NCBI GenBank assembly: GCA_907165065.1 | Contig: OU015523.1 | Coordinates: 23,029,834 to 23,093,833 of the forward strand | Source of the DNA: Caprimulgus europaeus | Taxonomy: Eukaryota > Chordata > Aves > Caprimulgiformes > Caprimulgidae | DNA: 64,000 nucleotides | Reading direction: 5' to 3' | Part shown: positions 33,287 through 45,680 of the stretch, piece by piece | How positions within the stretch are numbered: the first letter of the stretch is position 1 | How the letters are laid out: the number at the start of each line of letters is the position of its first letter | The notes under the pieces: model-generated | Told to the model about the DNA's origin: nothing | Database searches by the model: none | Seen by the model: the letters and a program-made list of their open reading frames with translations, nothing else | Made by a program: the position numbers and the translations under genes

Positions 33287-36200
33287 GAGATGATGTACTT
33301 ATGCTTTCAGTGCTCAGTGGGAATCTCTCCTCTCCAAACATTTCATTTAATGTGAGAAAGGGACTCCAAAGTCCCAAAGCAAAAGCAGTTACTGCTCATT
33401 TGCACTAAAAAAAATAACTCTCCCAACCACTAGACAGTAATAGAGGGCCTACAAGGCAAAACAGTCTCAAGGTTACTTTCTCTCCAGAGTCTTAATTTAC
33501 AAGGCAGATATGCACTGCTTCTCCAGGCCACCAGGTACGAGAAACAGCTTGATCTTTTAATGAAAGTGCAACATTTCTGTACAGTGGGTCTCTTACCGTC
33601 AAAGTCAATGTCAGCAAGATGAAGGTTCACAGAAGTATTGCTAATGTGACAAAACTGTAAAATCCGTCAACATGCAGTCCACACTAGCATTAACTATGAA
33701 AGTTTTCCCACTGGAACTCCAATGTGATATAAATTTTATTTTTAACATAGTGTTCACAAACCAGAAAATATTCAAAGACAGAAATCATATCTATTCATTT
33801 GACTTCAGAGCCATATAATACAGATGGCCAACTCTCAGGTTTAATATATCCCCTCCTTTTGCTTTTAAATCTTAGCAGGCTCTGAGCAAGGGAAGAGAAT
33901 TCTAAGTAAATTGGAAATTTTTCTCTGCTTTTGTATCAGATGTTGAAGTATTTTCAGTGGAGCATCACTGATTTAAAACATTTGAGTAGCAAAGCCATTG
34001 AGATGGAGGTAAATAGATCATCTATTTGACTTCTCTAATTATTATGAATAATTCTTATGAGGATGTGTGTTTTTGGTTGGTTCTGTTTTGTTTTGTTTTT
34101 TCTTCATTGCATTTACAAGCATAAATCTTTGTTATGTGTTCTTTTTAAAGTGTTCTAATAATATAAGATTAGATATAATAAAACACTAAATTTATCGTGG
34201 GAGTTATACAAGCCACAAAATGTTACAGCTGGTATGGCGTATAGATTCAGTGACATCTAAAAGAGGTCTTAAATCAGGAAGATACTTAAAAGTGTCATAA
34301 AAAGCAGAACCAAAGAAATATGAATTAAATAAGTCAACACATATTCAAGAAATGTTAATGTCTTCTTACCAGACTTCTGATATAGATTCGTTATAAGAGC
34401 AAAGAGTTAGAATAATGTAACAGGTAGGCCTTCATATTTTTATGAATTTTTCACAAGAATCTGACAATCTTTTCCCCACTGCTATAAGCAAATTACATTC
34501 TGAGTTTGGTCATGAAGGAAATATGGCCTACTATCAGAACTAACAGACTATATTTACAGTATGTAGTGCTAAATGCAGGAATTTAATTTGTGATATTTCC
34601 TTCCAAATTACAACAGTCTCAGGAATTAAAAAATATAAAATTTAAAAATATGTATTCAGTGATTATTTCTAGTTGACAGAAAAATTATCAAATAATAATG
34701 TTGTCAATACATAAAATCCAGCATGAAATCTTTAATGCCAAATATTATTTGAAATTCATGAGTATCCTGGGAGTTTGGAGCAGAGAAATATCAGCATAAT
34801 AAGAATTATTTTAAAATGTTTTTAAAAATACTATATCTACGATTGAGGGTCAGCCTTAGGTAGGGTAGATAAAATGTCAATAACAATACAGAAAACTGGA
34901 AGCAATCAAATAAATAGATGTGTTCCTTTTAATGGATAAAAGCTTGACTATTTTATTTCTTGTTCTATTTTTTACTGTTTAATCTAAAAATATAGGATTG
35001 AAATTATGCACCTACTCAGTACAATTTTGTGTCATTACACAGAATATTTCTCTAAATGCAATCAAAACAAATGTTAGCAGGCAGTAGCCTACTCAGAAAT
35101 TCAGTTGATTTCCAGTCACTTCCCCTACATTTTCCCAAATCCCTGTCTTTCTCTCATACAGACACACAGCTGTAGAAGAATGACACAACAGATATTTTGC
35201 TTGCATTCAGTTGGAAAGAAAACCTTTCTCTCAGGCAATTTATTTCATGATCAGCTTTAACATTATCACTCTCCTCCCGAGGTATGGTTTTATAGTCTGA
35301 TGTAATTGTACAGTTAGAAATGTTGTTTCTAACTATTGCAAAATATCAAGCAATCAAACACTCCTTCCTTCCTGCTTAATGACTACTTTTAGAGTTTTAT
35401 TGGGAAAAAAAAAAATTTTGTACCTAGATATAAACATACTGAACTAATTTAATGGTCAAATTTAAGAAGTCCTCACATCCTGCCCTGAAACAATTTAAAA
35501 AACTGGTCTAGAAGGATTCTGTGACAGAGATTGCATCTCTACATATATTTAAAAGACATTGGAAAGACTCCAACAGTGCACAAGTTGTTAATTTTCATAT
35601 TTCAAAAGCAATGTGAGATGACTTAAACAATATTTAAGCCAGTTAGCATGACACGAATCCTGGACAAAGTTGATAAGTAACACAATTGATAAAGTATTAA
35701 AAGATTGTAACTTAATTAATGGTAATAAAAATAGTTTTATGGAAATTGGATCTTTTAAGACAAAACTGATACATTATTTTAGGAGATTGTAACTTGGTTA
35801 CCATGAAAAACTAGTAAACGTAAGGCTTCTGAAAGACAATTTACTTCATGCTGCATGATGTGATTAGAAGACTAAAAAACAAAGTACTTCGTATTCAGAG
35901 GTAGTCAACTAATCACAGAAAGAAAACAAAAAATAGCAATTCCTTGCCTAAAAAAGTTTATACTCTTTTACTCCATTTCTGTATAAAAATATGATTGTCT
36001 ACTTTATTACAATGTATTAGGTGAAATTATTTAAGCAGCCCACCAGATTTACTTTGACTAACAGGACATTAAGTTTAACTATGTTCTCCAGGTTCCCACT
36101 CGTATGAATTAAAGTTGAAAGCACTTCATTGGATGATATCCAAATGACTAGAAGATGGGACAAGATGAATTAAAACCCCACATTTTCATCTATAAAAGTA

Positions 36201-36915
36201 CTTATCTCTTGTAGCAACTCAGCTGGGGATATCATATCATTTTAGTCTATTCTAAAAATCTTCAAAGCAGCTATTTCATGCCAGAATTGCTGGTGAGCCT
36301 TATACTGTTTCATCTACCTAACACAAAATACAACAAATGACCAATATGGGGCACCATATGCATAAAACATGACAGAATCATAAAGTTTATATGTTTCCCT
36401 TTTTTTGTGTTTATGTGTTGAAAAAAGAAACTTATTGATTTTTTTTGTCTTATGTTCTCCTTCATTTTACCCTATTGCTTCCTCTTTATTTTTCACACTT
36501 TAGAAAGTTAAAGTAAAAAAAAAAACCCTCTTAATTTTTACCTCTCTTTCCGATCATGGCCACAAATAAGCAATGTTTCAATGATCTGGTGGTCCTTAAA
36601 AACTCCATCAAAGTATTCAAAGGAATAGCAATGTCAGCACTCCAGTGTGCTATTTGGATACCAATTGAAGCAATTACATTCTGCCTACTTAAATGTCCTA
36701 TGGTGTTTCATTTGGAATAGTATGTTCTTCATTTTCTGTGCTAGACAGGATCCTGATTATGAAAACATTGGTTCATGTAAGCAATGCAACTGATCTCAAA
36801 GTAACTGCCCATATGTTTGCAGCAGTGGGTTATTGTCTCTTTCCCAAGGTCAGTGGTACTTTGGATTGAGATACGGGGCTGATATCAGTAGCTACACCTG
36901 ACAGATCATAACAAA
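33287..36915. other. AT-rich unique sequence, no gene recognised
   Basis: About 3.6 kb with no long frames, RNA genes or mobile elements that I can identify. Confidence 0.55.
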
Positions 36916-37360
36916 TGTCCTGGTTTCACTGAAATAGGATCATAGAATCAATTTTCTGCTCAGAAAACCTGCATTTTTGGGAAGACTGCAGCACCCGATT
37001 CAGTGAGAACAAAGTTGATAAGCACTTCAGTTTAGTTTCTGGCCAACCATAATATGCAGGTTTCCATAGTGATCAATGTCTTTAGCAGTTTAGCCTTAGC
37101 CAGATCTTAAGGTCAGGAAGAGTGAAAGCCAGGATAGCTGACACAAGCTGGCTGAGAGAAGTACGATACCATAAGCATCATGTTCACTATAAATTGGAAA
37201 GTTTGCTAGGGACATCTCTTCTTTCTCAACAGCTTTCATCCCTGGAGGGTCTTTCCCATCATTTTGCTCCCAGGGTCTAGTCTCCCACTTGTGACTGTCA
37301 CACTTTTGCTGGAGCTTTGGTGTTAGGGGCTGAGTATAACTTTGTGTATTTTAAAATAGT
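36916..37360 (+). mobile_element. Partial ERVL-type LTR (5' part), truncated at a CR1
   Basis: It starts TGTCCTGGTTTCACTG, the family start also seen (on the minus strand) at 23619. It continues through a decayed CAGCTGACACAAGCTGG block, a GATACCATAAGCATCATG block and a TATAAA-like word (ACTATAAATTGG, near 37186). The 3' half and terminal CA are missing; the sequence ends where the CR1 tail begins at 37361. No matching duplication can be found. It is strongly diverged. Confidence 0.68.
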
Positions 37361-38815
37361 ATCACAGAATCACAGAATATTAGGGATTGGAAGGGACCTC
37401 AAAAGATCACCTAGTCCAATCCCCTGCCGGAGCAGGAACACCTACATGAAATCACACAGGAAGGCATCCAGGAGGGTTTTGAATATCTCCAAAGAAGGAG
37501 ACTCCACAACCTCCCTGGGCAGCTAGTTCCAGTGCTCTGTCACCCTTAGTGTAAAGAAGTTTCTTTTCAAGTTTAAGCGGAACCTCTTGTGTTCCGGCTT
37601 GCACCCATTGCCCCTTGTCCTACCACTGGACATCACTGTGAAGAGCCTGGCTCCATCCTCCTGACACTCACCCTTTAGATATTTGTAAACTTTAATGAGG
37701 CCACCCCTCAGTCTCTTCTTCTCCAAGCTAAAGGGACCCAGCTCCCTCAGCCTTTCCTCATAAGGGAGATGCTCCACTCCCTTAATCATCTTGGTGGCTC
37801 TGCGCTGGACTCTCTCAAGCAGTTCCCTGTCCTTCTTGAACTGTGGGGCCCAGAACTGGACACAATATTCCAGATGTGGCCTCACTAGGACAGTGTAGAA
37901 GGGAAGGAGAACCTCTCTCGACCTACTAACCACACCCCTTCTAATGCACCCCAGGATGCCATTGGCCTTCCTGGCCACAAGGGCACAGTGCTGGCTCATG
38001 GTCATCCTGCTGTTCACCAGGACTCCCAGATCCCCTTCCCCTACACTGCTCTCTAGTAGATCATCTCCCAACCTATACTGGAACCCAGGGTTGTTCCTGC
38101 CCCGGTGCAACACCCTACACTTGCCCTTACTATATTTCATCAAGTTTTTCCCTGCCCAGCTCTCCAGCCTGTCCAGGTCTCTCTGGATGGCAGCACAGCC
38201 TTCTGGTGTGTCAGCCATTCCTCCCAGCTTTGTATCATCAGCAAACTTGCTGACAGTGTATTCAATTCCCTCATCCAGGTCATTTATGAATATATTGAAT
38301 AATACTGGTCCTAGTATTGACCCTTGAGGGACTCCACTAGACACAGGTCTCCAACTAGACTCTGCCCCATTGACCACCACTTTCTGTCTTCTTCCCACCA
38401 GCCAGTTCACAGTCCATCTCACTACCTGATCATCTAATCCACACTTCCTCAATTTGGCAGCAAGGATGCTGTGGGAGATTGTGTCAAATGCTTTACTGAA
38501 ATCAAAATAGACCACATCCACTGCTCTACCATCATCTAGCCACCTGGTTGTGTTTTCATACAAGTCTAGCAGGTTGGTCAAGCACGACTTCCCCTTGGTG
38601 AAGCCATGCTGACTGCCCCTAATGACCCTCTTATCCTTGATATGCCTTGAGATGGCACCAAGGATAAGTCGTTCCATCACCTTCCCAGGGATGGAGGTGA
38701 GGCTGACCGGTCTGTAGTTACCCAGGTCCTCCTTCTTGCCCTTTTTGAAGATTGCAGTGACATTTGCTTTCCTCCAGTCCTCAGGCACCTCTCCCATTTC
38801 CCACGACAGCAAAGA
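37361..38815 (-). mobile_element. CR1 LINE, about 1.45 kb, minus strand, well preserved
   Basis: On the + strand it starts with the inverted tail ATCACAGAATCACAGAAT and extends through the 3' UTR and ORF2 RT to a 5' truncation near 38815. It is the least damaged CR1 in the window, and is probably younger than the others. Confidence 0.95.
37445..38812 (-). pseudogene. CR1 ORF2 reverse transcriptase, 429 open codons
   Basis: The frame 38812 to 37523 is open for 429 codons and holds the RT palm: YFDFSKAFD (102-110), [11 protein letters not shown] (159-169), FADD (190-193), and the C-terminal [12 protein letters not shown] and RRATK segments. The endonuclease half was never copied (5' truncation). 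The frame ends at a TAG inside the conserved HWNxLPREV motif; coding resemblance continues beyond it (ESPSLEIF) for about 25 codons to about 37445. So one nonsense change interrupts an otherwise clean frame. As a partial LINE it has no promoter or start of its own. Confidence 0.93.
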
Positions 38816-40518
38816 TGATGGAGATGATTGTCATGGAATGGATCATATTCCATGATTATCATGGAATGGAAAAGAGAAAACAGTCAGTGAAATGGACAGC
38901 AGTTAGAAAGGATGGAAATTGTGCTTTAGTGCATTCTTAGCAAGCAATAGAAAGTTTCAGCTTTTATTTTCCCAAAATGTGATAACAGAATATAATATGG
39001 GTCTTGTTTATTATGTATGTTTACAAGGGACTATAATCATTATAATATATAATTCCTTGCCTTTATTTTCCAGTATCATTTGAGTCAATCATTTTAAAAA
39101 GTATTTAAACTAGTATTATTAGAAATATTGAAAAATGATTGAGAAAGGATATTAAAACTCATATTTTTCTGATATAAACAGTAAAGTCTATCCATGGACA
39201 TTTGTATGAAGCTAATTGATTAGAATAGTAACTTTCTTGTAAATACTTGACTCATGTCAACAGGTTTTTCATACTATCAGTATGTACACTTTGGTTATTA
39301 CTTTGCAATATAACTAATTGGCTACTTCTTACCACCTATGACACGAGATGTACTTATATATTACAGTCTTTATCTGGAAAAGAAGAATTATATCTAAATC
39401 AACAAAATGAGGTTTCAGTTCATTCCAAAAATGAAACTGAAACATTAAAACATTTTTAAGCAAGAGGCTCAAAGAACTTGTAATTTTCAAGCTAATGTTT
39501 AACTTGAAAAGCAATATGTAATAAATTATTATTATTTAGACAGTAATGTCTGGTTCTTAGGAAGTAGGAAATGCACATACTTTAAAAATTCAACCTTCAC
39601 ATCTTGGCTTCTGACACTGGTTTGATCACTGTGTTAGTGGATTATTGTTCATATTGACTTGAATCTATCAGATTCTGGATTCTGTTCATGGTTTGAGGAA
39701 ACATATGGTCGAAATTAATAATTGGAACTATTGAAAGAGAAAAAAAGCATTTTTCTCCTGAGTTAGTAAGTTTGTGGAAAATATAACTTAAAATATCTGA
39801 CTAATTCCTATAATTTCTTTTGGGTCAGAATGAAGACTTTTTTGTAGCATTTTTAACTTTTCAGTTATATAAAATACCACGCAACTGTGATATTAAGGGC
39901 CGTGGATCAGGAAAATCTGAAACAAGAAAGCCCTTAATAAGCACATTCCCAGTCAGAAAAGTTCTTAGATTGATGCTCTTCAGAGCTAAAGGCCTCACGC
40001 CTCTACGAGAAGTCACTTTCTGTTAGTGAATTTTTTTTCTTCACAAATAAAATAAAAACAAAGATGATGGGGAGGAACATCTGTCACGGTAGTCTCTATT
40101 GCTCTTTTTTTCCTTCAGCAGTGGAGGACTACAACACCTGCTGAGAGCATGGTCTGGCCACCAAGAGTGAAAGAAGAGTTGCAGGGGGTGAGAGAAGGAA
40201 GGAGTTATGATCAGTCAGTAGAGACTAAAGAGTGAGAATGTGTCCATGAAGGAAATAGATAATGTAAGCTCTGAAAGACATACAGGGAGTAATAGCTGGC
40301 ATGTTGTTGTGTTTTTTGTTGGGTTTTTTTGTTTGTTTGTTTTTATTTGGTTTGGGTTTTTTTGAGGGGTGGGGGGAAATAATCTTAAAGTTCCAGAGTA
40401 GATAAGCATCTGGTCATGAAACAATATGCTCTTAATCAGAAGCATTCTTCACTTAAAAGGATTGCCACAAGTTTGTGTAACTTGATCACATCTGATGAAG
40501 TGTTAACATAATTTATTT
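38816..40518. other. Unique sequence, no gene recognised
   Basis: It begins with a short GATTGTCATGGAATGGATC / GATTATCATGGAATGG near-repeat and then becomes AT-rich. There are T/G-rich runs at 40310-40375. No gene was identified. Confidence 0.5.
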
Positions 40519-41667
40519 TTTGGTGGGTTGGCCCTAGTTAGATGCCAGATGCCCACAAAAAACTGCTCTATCACTGCTTCTCCTCAAGTGGATGGGGAAG
40601 AGAAAATACAACAAAAATCTTGTTGGTTGAGATAAGGACAGGGAGAAGTCATTCACCAATTACCATTATGGGGAAAACAGAATCATTTTGGGAAAAATTA
40701 ATATAATTTATTACTGAACAAATCAGAGAAGGATAATGAGAAATAAAACCCAATCTTAAAAACACCTCCCTCCCAATCCCTTCTTCCTGGGCTTAACTTT
40801 TCTACCAGTTTCCACCTCCTTCCCTCTCAGCAGCACAGGGGACAGCGAATGGGGGTTGGGGTCAGTTCATCACACATTGTTTCTGCTGCTCCTTCCTCCT
40901 CAGGGGGAGGATTCCTCATACTCTTCCCCTGCACCAGCATAGGGTCCCTTACACAGGAGATAGTACTCCATGAACTCATCCATCATGAGTCCTTCCCATG
41001 AACGACAGTTCTTCATGAACTGCTTTATCATGAGTCCTTTCCATGGGGCACAGTCCTTCAGGAATGGACTGCTCCAGTGTGGATCCCCCACAAAGTCACA
41101 AGTCCTGCTAGCAAACCTGCTCTAATGTGGGTTCCTCTCTCTCCACAGGGGCCACAGGTCCTGCCAGGAACCTGCTCCAATGTGGGCTTCCCACAGGGTC
41201 ACAGCCTCCTTCAGGTATCCACCTGGTTGGGTGTGGACTCCTCCACAGGCTACAAGAGAACATCTTCTCCACCATAGACCTCCATGGGCTGCAGATGGAC
41301 AGCATGCTTCACCAGGGTCTTATCCACAAGTTGCAGGGGAATCTGTGCTCCAGCACCTGGAACACCTCTTCCTTCTCCTTCTTCACTGACCTTGGTGTCT
41401 ACAAGGGTTGTTTTTCTCACATATTCTCATTCCTCTCTCCCCAAATGAAAAATGTGCAGGTTCTTTTCTTCCCCTTTCTATCACAAAGGCATTACCAATG
41501 TTACTGATTGGCCTGGCTTTGGCCAGCAGCAGGTCCATGTTGGAGCTGGCTGGCATTGGCTCTGTGGGACATATGGGAAGCTTCTGGCAGCTTCTCATAG
41601 AAGAAACTGCCAGAAACTTCCCTTATGTCCCCTGGCTACCGAAGCCTTGCCACACAAACCCAAAACA
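40519..41667 (-). mobile_element. Solo LTR of the 14394 family, minus strand, about 1.15 kb
   Basis: Read on the minus strand it starts TGTTTTGGGTTTGTGTGG and ends near GGGCCAACCCACC, as in the 14394-15552 LTR. The tandem GGAGCAG module lies in the middle. The AATAAA signal (minus strand) is at 40707-40712. The terminal CA appears mutated, and no clean 5-bp duplication could be defined. There is no internal sequence on either side. Open frames inside (for example 41127-41507) are repeat by-products. Confidence 0.87.
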
Positions 41668-42775
41668 ATTATAACATATTACACTGGCATAAAGTATTTG
41701 TTGCTATAAAAATATATGTATTGATACAAAGTACTTATCAATATACATTTTGTTTATTGACTTAAAGTCTTCAAACAAGCTCACAGCCCTGATCCTCATC
41801 ATACAGTCTTATAACCTAGACCCCAACATATTTAGAAAATAGGGTTAATATAATGAAGACTTCTGTCTTCAGACTTGCTCTGTGTAATCAAGTTTTCAAG
41901 GCAAGTATTAAAATCCAGTCAGAAAACTCTACAGTTCTTTCCTACTGAAAGTTACAAAACAGAAAGAAAAGACTGCAAGTACTCTTATCCATACTATAGC
42001 ATAATACATGCTGCATGTGTTTTCATCCTAGCAGATGTTAACAAGCAATCTTCTTTCTGAAAGACATCAACATTCTCCACAGTGGTATTTTTATGAACAA
42101 TATGTTTACTGAGGCTTTCCTACTGCTAACACTCTGTAAATGCAAGTGCTACTCTCAGCTCTGAGTGAAAGAAAGTAGGCCATGGTAAATTAAATAGCAT
42201 ATAGGTAGTTAGATGGCCATGAAATGTCCTTGAAGAACTGGATAGAACTATCTTTCTGAAAAGCACCACAGTGAAGGCAACACTGGGACATTAACTTTTA
42301 ATGATCAGTAACCACAGAGGTGAGAAGAGTTTGGGTTTTTTGTAGTGCAGAATTCAAACATAATGTCCTGGGGCTTGCTGCCTGCTGGTCTGCTTGTTCT
42401 TGCTGATATAAATTGGATCTTGTGATATGGATCGAATTAATATAGGAACACTGAATGCTTTAAACTGGTTCTGGATTTGTTTAATAGCTGAACTAAGAGC
42501 TGGATTGTTTAGCTGGAAATTGTTTAGACGTGCTTCTTGATTCTCTAATTTCATTGCTCTCCTTTAAAACAAAATTTCTCTCTGCATGGAGTGTAATTAC
42601 TTAGATTTGCTTCTGGGATGGAAAAGACGTTGACATTCAAAGTCCCCATCTTAGAAGCAGAAATGCCACCAGATTTGCATATATAAAAATGCTCAGCCTA
42701 ATTTAAAGGCGTATTCAATTATATGGAATGGAGACTGAGTCTTTAGCAAAACCTATAACAATGAAGCTATTTTCA
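41668..42775. other. Unique sequence, no gene recognised
   Basis: AT-rich, with nothing identifiable between the minus-strand LTR and the long CR1. Confidence 0.5.
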
Positions 42776-42984
42776 ATCATAGAATCATAGAATGGTACAG
42801 GTTGGAAGGGACCTTAAAGATCATCTAGTTTCAACTCCACTACCTTGAGCAGGGACACCTTCCAACAGACCAGGTTGCTCAGAGCCTCATCTAACCTGAC
42901 TTTGAACACTTCCAAGAAGGGAACATCCACAGCTTCTCTGGGCAACCTGTGCCAGTGTCTGACCACCCTCACAGGAAATATTTT

Positions 42985-43053
42985 CTTTCTAATCTAATAA
43001 AATCTAATCTAATCTAATCTAATCTAATCTAATCTAATCTAATCTAATCTAAA
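42985..43053. repeat. (AATCT)n microsatellite inside CR1 3' region
   Basis: About a dozen near-perfect pentanucleotide units. They appear to have expanded from an AATCTAATCT-like seed present in the CR1 3' region; other copies here show only one or two units. Confidence 0.93.
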
Positions 43054-43492
43054 TCTACTCTCATCCAGTTCATAACCATCACCCATTATTCTATCACTAT
43101 CTGCCCTTGTCAAAGGTCCCTCCCCAGCCTTTCTTGTCCATCCCCTTCATGTACTGGAAGGCTGCTATAAGATCCCCCCAGAGCCTTTTCTTCAGGCCGA
43201 ACAGCCCCAACTCTCTCAGCCTGTCCTCACAGGAGAGGTGCTCCAGTCCTTTGATCATCCTGGAGGGCCTCCTCTGGACTCACTTCAATAGGTCTATATC
43301 CTTCTTATGTTGGGGTCCCCAGAACTGTATGCAGTACTCCAGGCTGGGTCTCATGAGAGCAGAGTAGAGGGGCAGAATCACCTCCCTCGACCTGCTTGCC
43401 ACACTTCTCTCAATGCAGCCCAAGATACATTTGTCTCCTGGGCTGCAAGCATGCATTCATGGCTCATGTTGACTTTCTTATCCACCAGTGTT

Positions 43493-43498
43493 GGTAGC
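43493..43498. repeat. Target-site duplication, left (CACCAG)
   Basis: This matches 43739-43744. Removing one copy plus the LTR restores the normal CR1 sequence TCCACCAGTACTTCC. Confidence 0.92.
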
Positions 43499-43738
43499 CT
43501 GTGCAGAGAGTCTAAATCGCGTTTTCTCATAGAGATAGAGTGATTGCTCTGTCTTTATTTGGTACAGGTTCCTTTTATACACTTTGCCACACAACATGTG
43601 ATGCATGCCAGCAACTAATTAGTTAAGACCCCACCCATGTGATACAGCCAGTAAGGTTCACACACAGCATAAAAGTCTAGCTCCCCATTAGTGATTAAAA
43701 GTCACCCAGCTTTAGCTCCCACAGCATGTTTCTCTACA
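43499..43738 (-). mobile_element. Nested solo LTR, ERVK type, 240 bp, minus strand
   Basis: Read on the minus strand it starts TGTAGAGAAACATG and ends GGCTACCAACA, with exact 6-bp CACCAG duplications (CTGGTG in its own sense). In its own orientation it has a TATAAAAGG box followed closely by AATAAAG, the compact layout of the class II LTRs at 20785 and 27937. It sits inside the CR1, so it is younger than the CR1. Confidence 0.9.
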
Positions 43739-43744
43739 CACCAG
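43739..43744. repeat. Target-site duplication, right (CACCAG)
   Basis: This matches 43493-43498 exactly. Confidence 0.92.
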
Positions 43745-45680
43745 TACTTCCAAGTCTTTCTCCTTAGTGCTGTTCTTGATCCATTCTCTGCCCAGCCTGT
43801 ATTTATGTTTGGAGTTTCCCTGACCCAGATGCAGGACCTAGCTCTTCGCCTTGTTGAACCTCACGAGGTTAGCACAGGCCCACCTCTCAAGCCTGTCAAG
43901 GTCCCTCTGGATGGCAACCCTTCCCTCTAGATGGTTTCCTTTCCCTCCAGCATCTCAGCTGAACCACATAGCCTGGTGTCATCGACAAACTTGCTGTGGG
44001 TGCACTCAATACCACTCTCCATGTTGCCGACAAAGATGCTAAACTGTGCCAGTCCCAATACCAACCCCTGAGGGACATCACTTGTCACCGGTCTCCACTT
44101 GGACATTGAACCATTAATTGCAATGCTTTGTGTGTGACCATGCAGCCAATTCCTTAGCCACTGAGTGGTCCATCTGTCCAGTCCCTGTCTCTCCAACTTA
44201 GAGACAAGGATGTTGTTCAGGACAGTGTTAAAAACTTTGCACAAGTCCAGGTAGATTACATCAGTTGCTCTTCCCTTATCCACCAAAGCTGTAACTCCAT
44301 CATAGAAAGCCACCAAATTAGTCAGGCACAATTTGCCCTTGGTGAAGCCATGCCGGCTGTCACCAGTCAGCTCCTCATTTCCATGTGCTTTAGCATCTTT
44401 TCCAAGAGTATCTGCTCCATGCACAATGGTGAGACTGAAGAGCCTGTAGCTCCCTGGATTTCCCTTATTCCCCTTTTAAAAATGGGGGTTATGTACCCCT
44501 TTTTCCAGTCTATGGGAACTTCACCAGACTGCCGTGACTTCTCAAATATGATGGACAGTCGTTTGGCAACTTCATTGGTCAGTTCTCTCAAGACCCGCAG
44601 ATGCATCTTGTCAGGTCTGATGGACTTCTGCACCTTCAGGTTCCTCAGATGGTCTTGAAACTGATCTTCTTCTGCAGTGGGCAGCTATTCATTCTCCAAG
44701 TCTCTGCCTCTGTCTTCTGCAACTTGGGGCATGTGACTTGAACACTTGCTAGTAAAGAGTGAAGCAAAGTTGTTGAATACCTCGGCTTTCTCCATAACCT
44801 AGGTAACCAGGACTCCTGTTTCCTTCTGGAGGGAACCTACATTTCCCCTAGTCTTCCTTTTGTCCCTGACATACCTATAAAAGTTTTTCTTGTTGGTCTT
44901 AATGTCCCTGGATAGATTTAATTCTGCCAGGGCTTCAGCTTTTCTAATCTGATCTCTAGCTGCTGGAAAATTTCCCTGTATTCCTCCCAGGCTACCTGTC
45001 CTTTCTTCTGCCCTCTTTAGGCTTTCTTTTTGTCTTTGAGTTTGTCCAGGAGCTCTTTGTTAATCCATACAGGAATCCTGGTATTTTTGCCTGACTTCCT
45101 CTTTGTTGGATGCACCACTCCTGGGCTTGGAGAAGGCAAACCCTGAATATTAACCAGCCTTCTTGGGCTCCTCTTCCCTCCAGGGTTTTATCCCATGCAA
45201 CTTTACCCAGCAGGTCCCTGAAAAGGTCAAAGTCTGCTCTCCTGAAATCCAGAGTAGTGAGCCTGCTGAACACACTGCCCTAAGGATCTTGAACTCCACC
45301 ATTTTGTGGCCAGTGCAACCAAGGCTGCCCTTGAGCTTCACATTCCTCACCAGCTCCTCCTTGTTGGTGAGAACAAGTTCCAGCATAGTACCTCTCCTCA
45401 TTGGCTCCTCAATCACTTGGAGAAGGAAGTTGCCATTAATGCATTCCAGGAACCTCCTAGATTACTTAAACCCTGCTGTGATGTCCTTCCAACAGATACT
45501 GGGGTCACTGAAGGTCCCTCCCCCATTAGGACCAGCGTTTATGAATGTGAGGCTGCTCCTATCTGCATATAGAGGGCCTTGTCCACTTGGTCTTGGTCAG
45601 GTCGCCTGTGGCAGACCCCCATCGTAATGTTGTATGTCCTTGTCTTCCCTCTGATCCTGACCCATAAGGATCATTTAATC

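Larger units (their letters stand above)
43060..45650 (-). pseudogene. CR1 ORF2 remnant (endonuclease end plus RT)
   Basis: On the minus strand the order is: endonuclease C terminus (about 45650-44990, with VIEEP-like, LVLTNKEELV and DFRRADFDLFRDLL motifs), a linker, then RT (44633-43927). The RT holds [18 protein letters not shown] and SDVPQGLVLG; the catalytic box reads FVDD rather than FADD. A C-terminal part follows toward 43060. It is split over several frames with stops, and additionally broken by the LTR insertion. It is non-coding. Confidence 0.9.
42776..45680 (-). mobile_element. Long CR1 LINE copy, minus strand, with nested LTR
   Basis: On the + strand it starts with the inverted tail ATCATAGAATCATAGAATGG and runs for about 2.9 kb through the 3' UTR, RT, linker and the end of the endonuclease domain. 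It is the longest CR1 in the window. It is interrupted by an AATCT microsatellite (42985-43053) and by a 240-bp LTR (43499-43738). The 5' edge near 45680 is approximate. Confidence 0.93.

Noticed and set aside
40519..41667. 5-bp target duplication for the minus-strand LTR
   Set aside because: The flanks are A/T-rich (TATTT and ATTAT) and the terminal CA is mutated. No convincing duplication could be fixed.
42985..43053. Regular short repeats as a CRISPR-like or telomere-like array
   Set aside because: A simple 5-bp microsatellite with no spacers, embedded in a CR1, and not the TTAGGG telomere motif.
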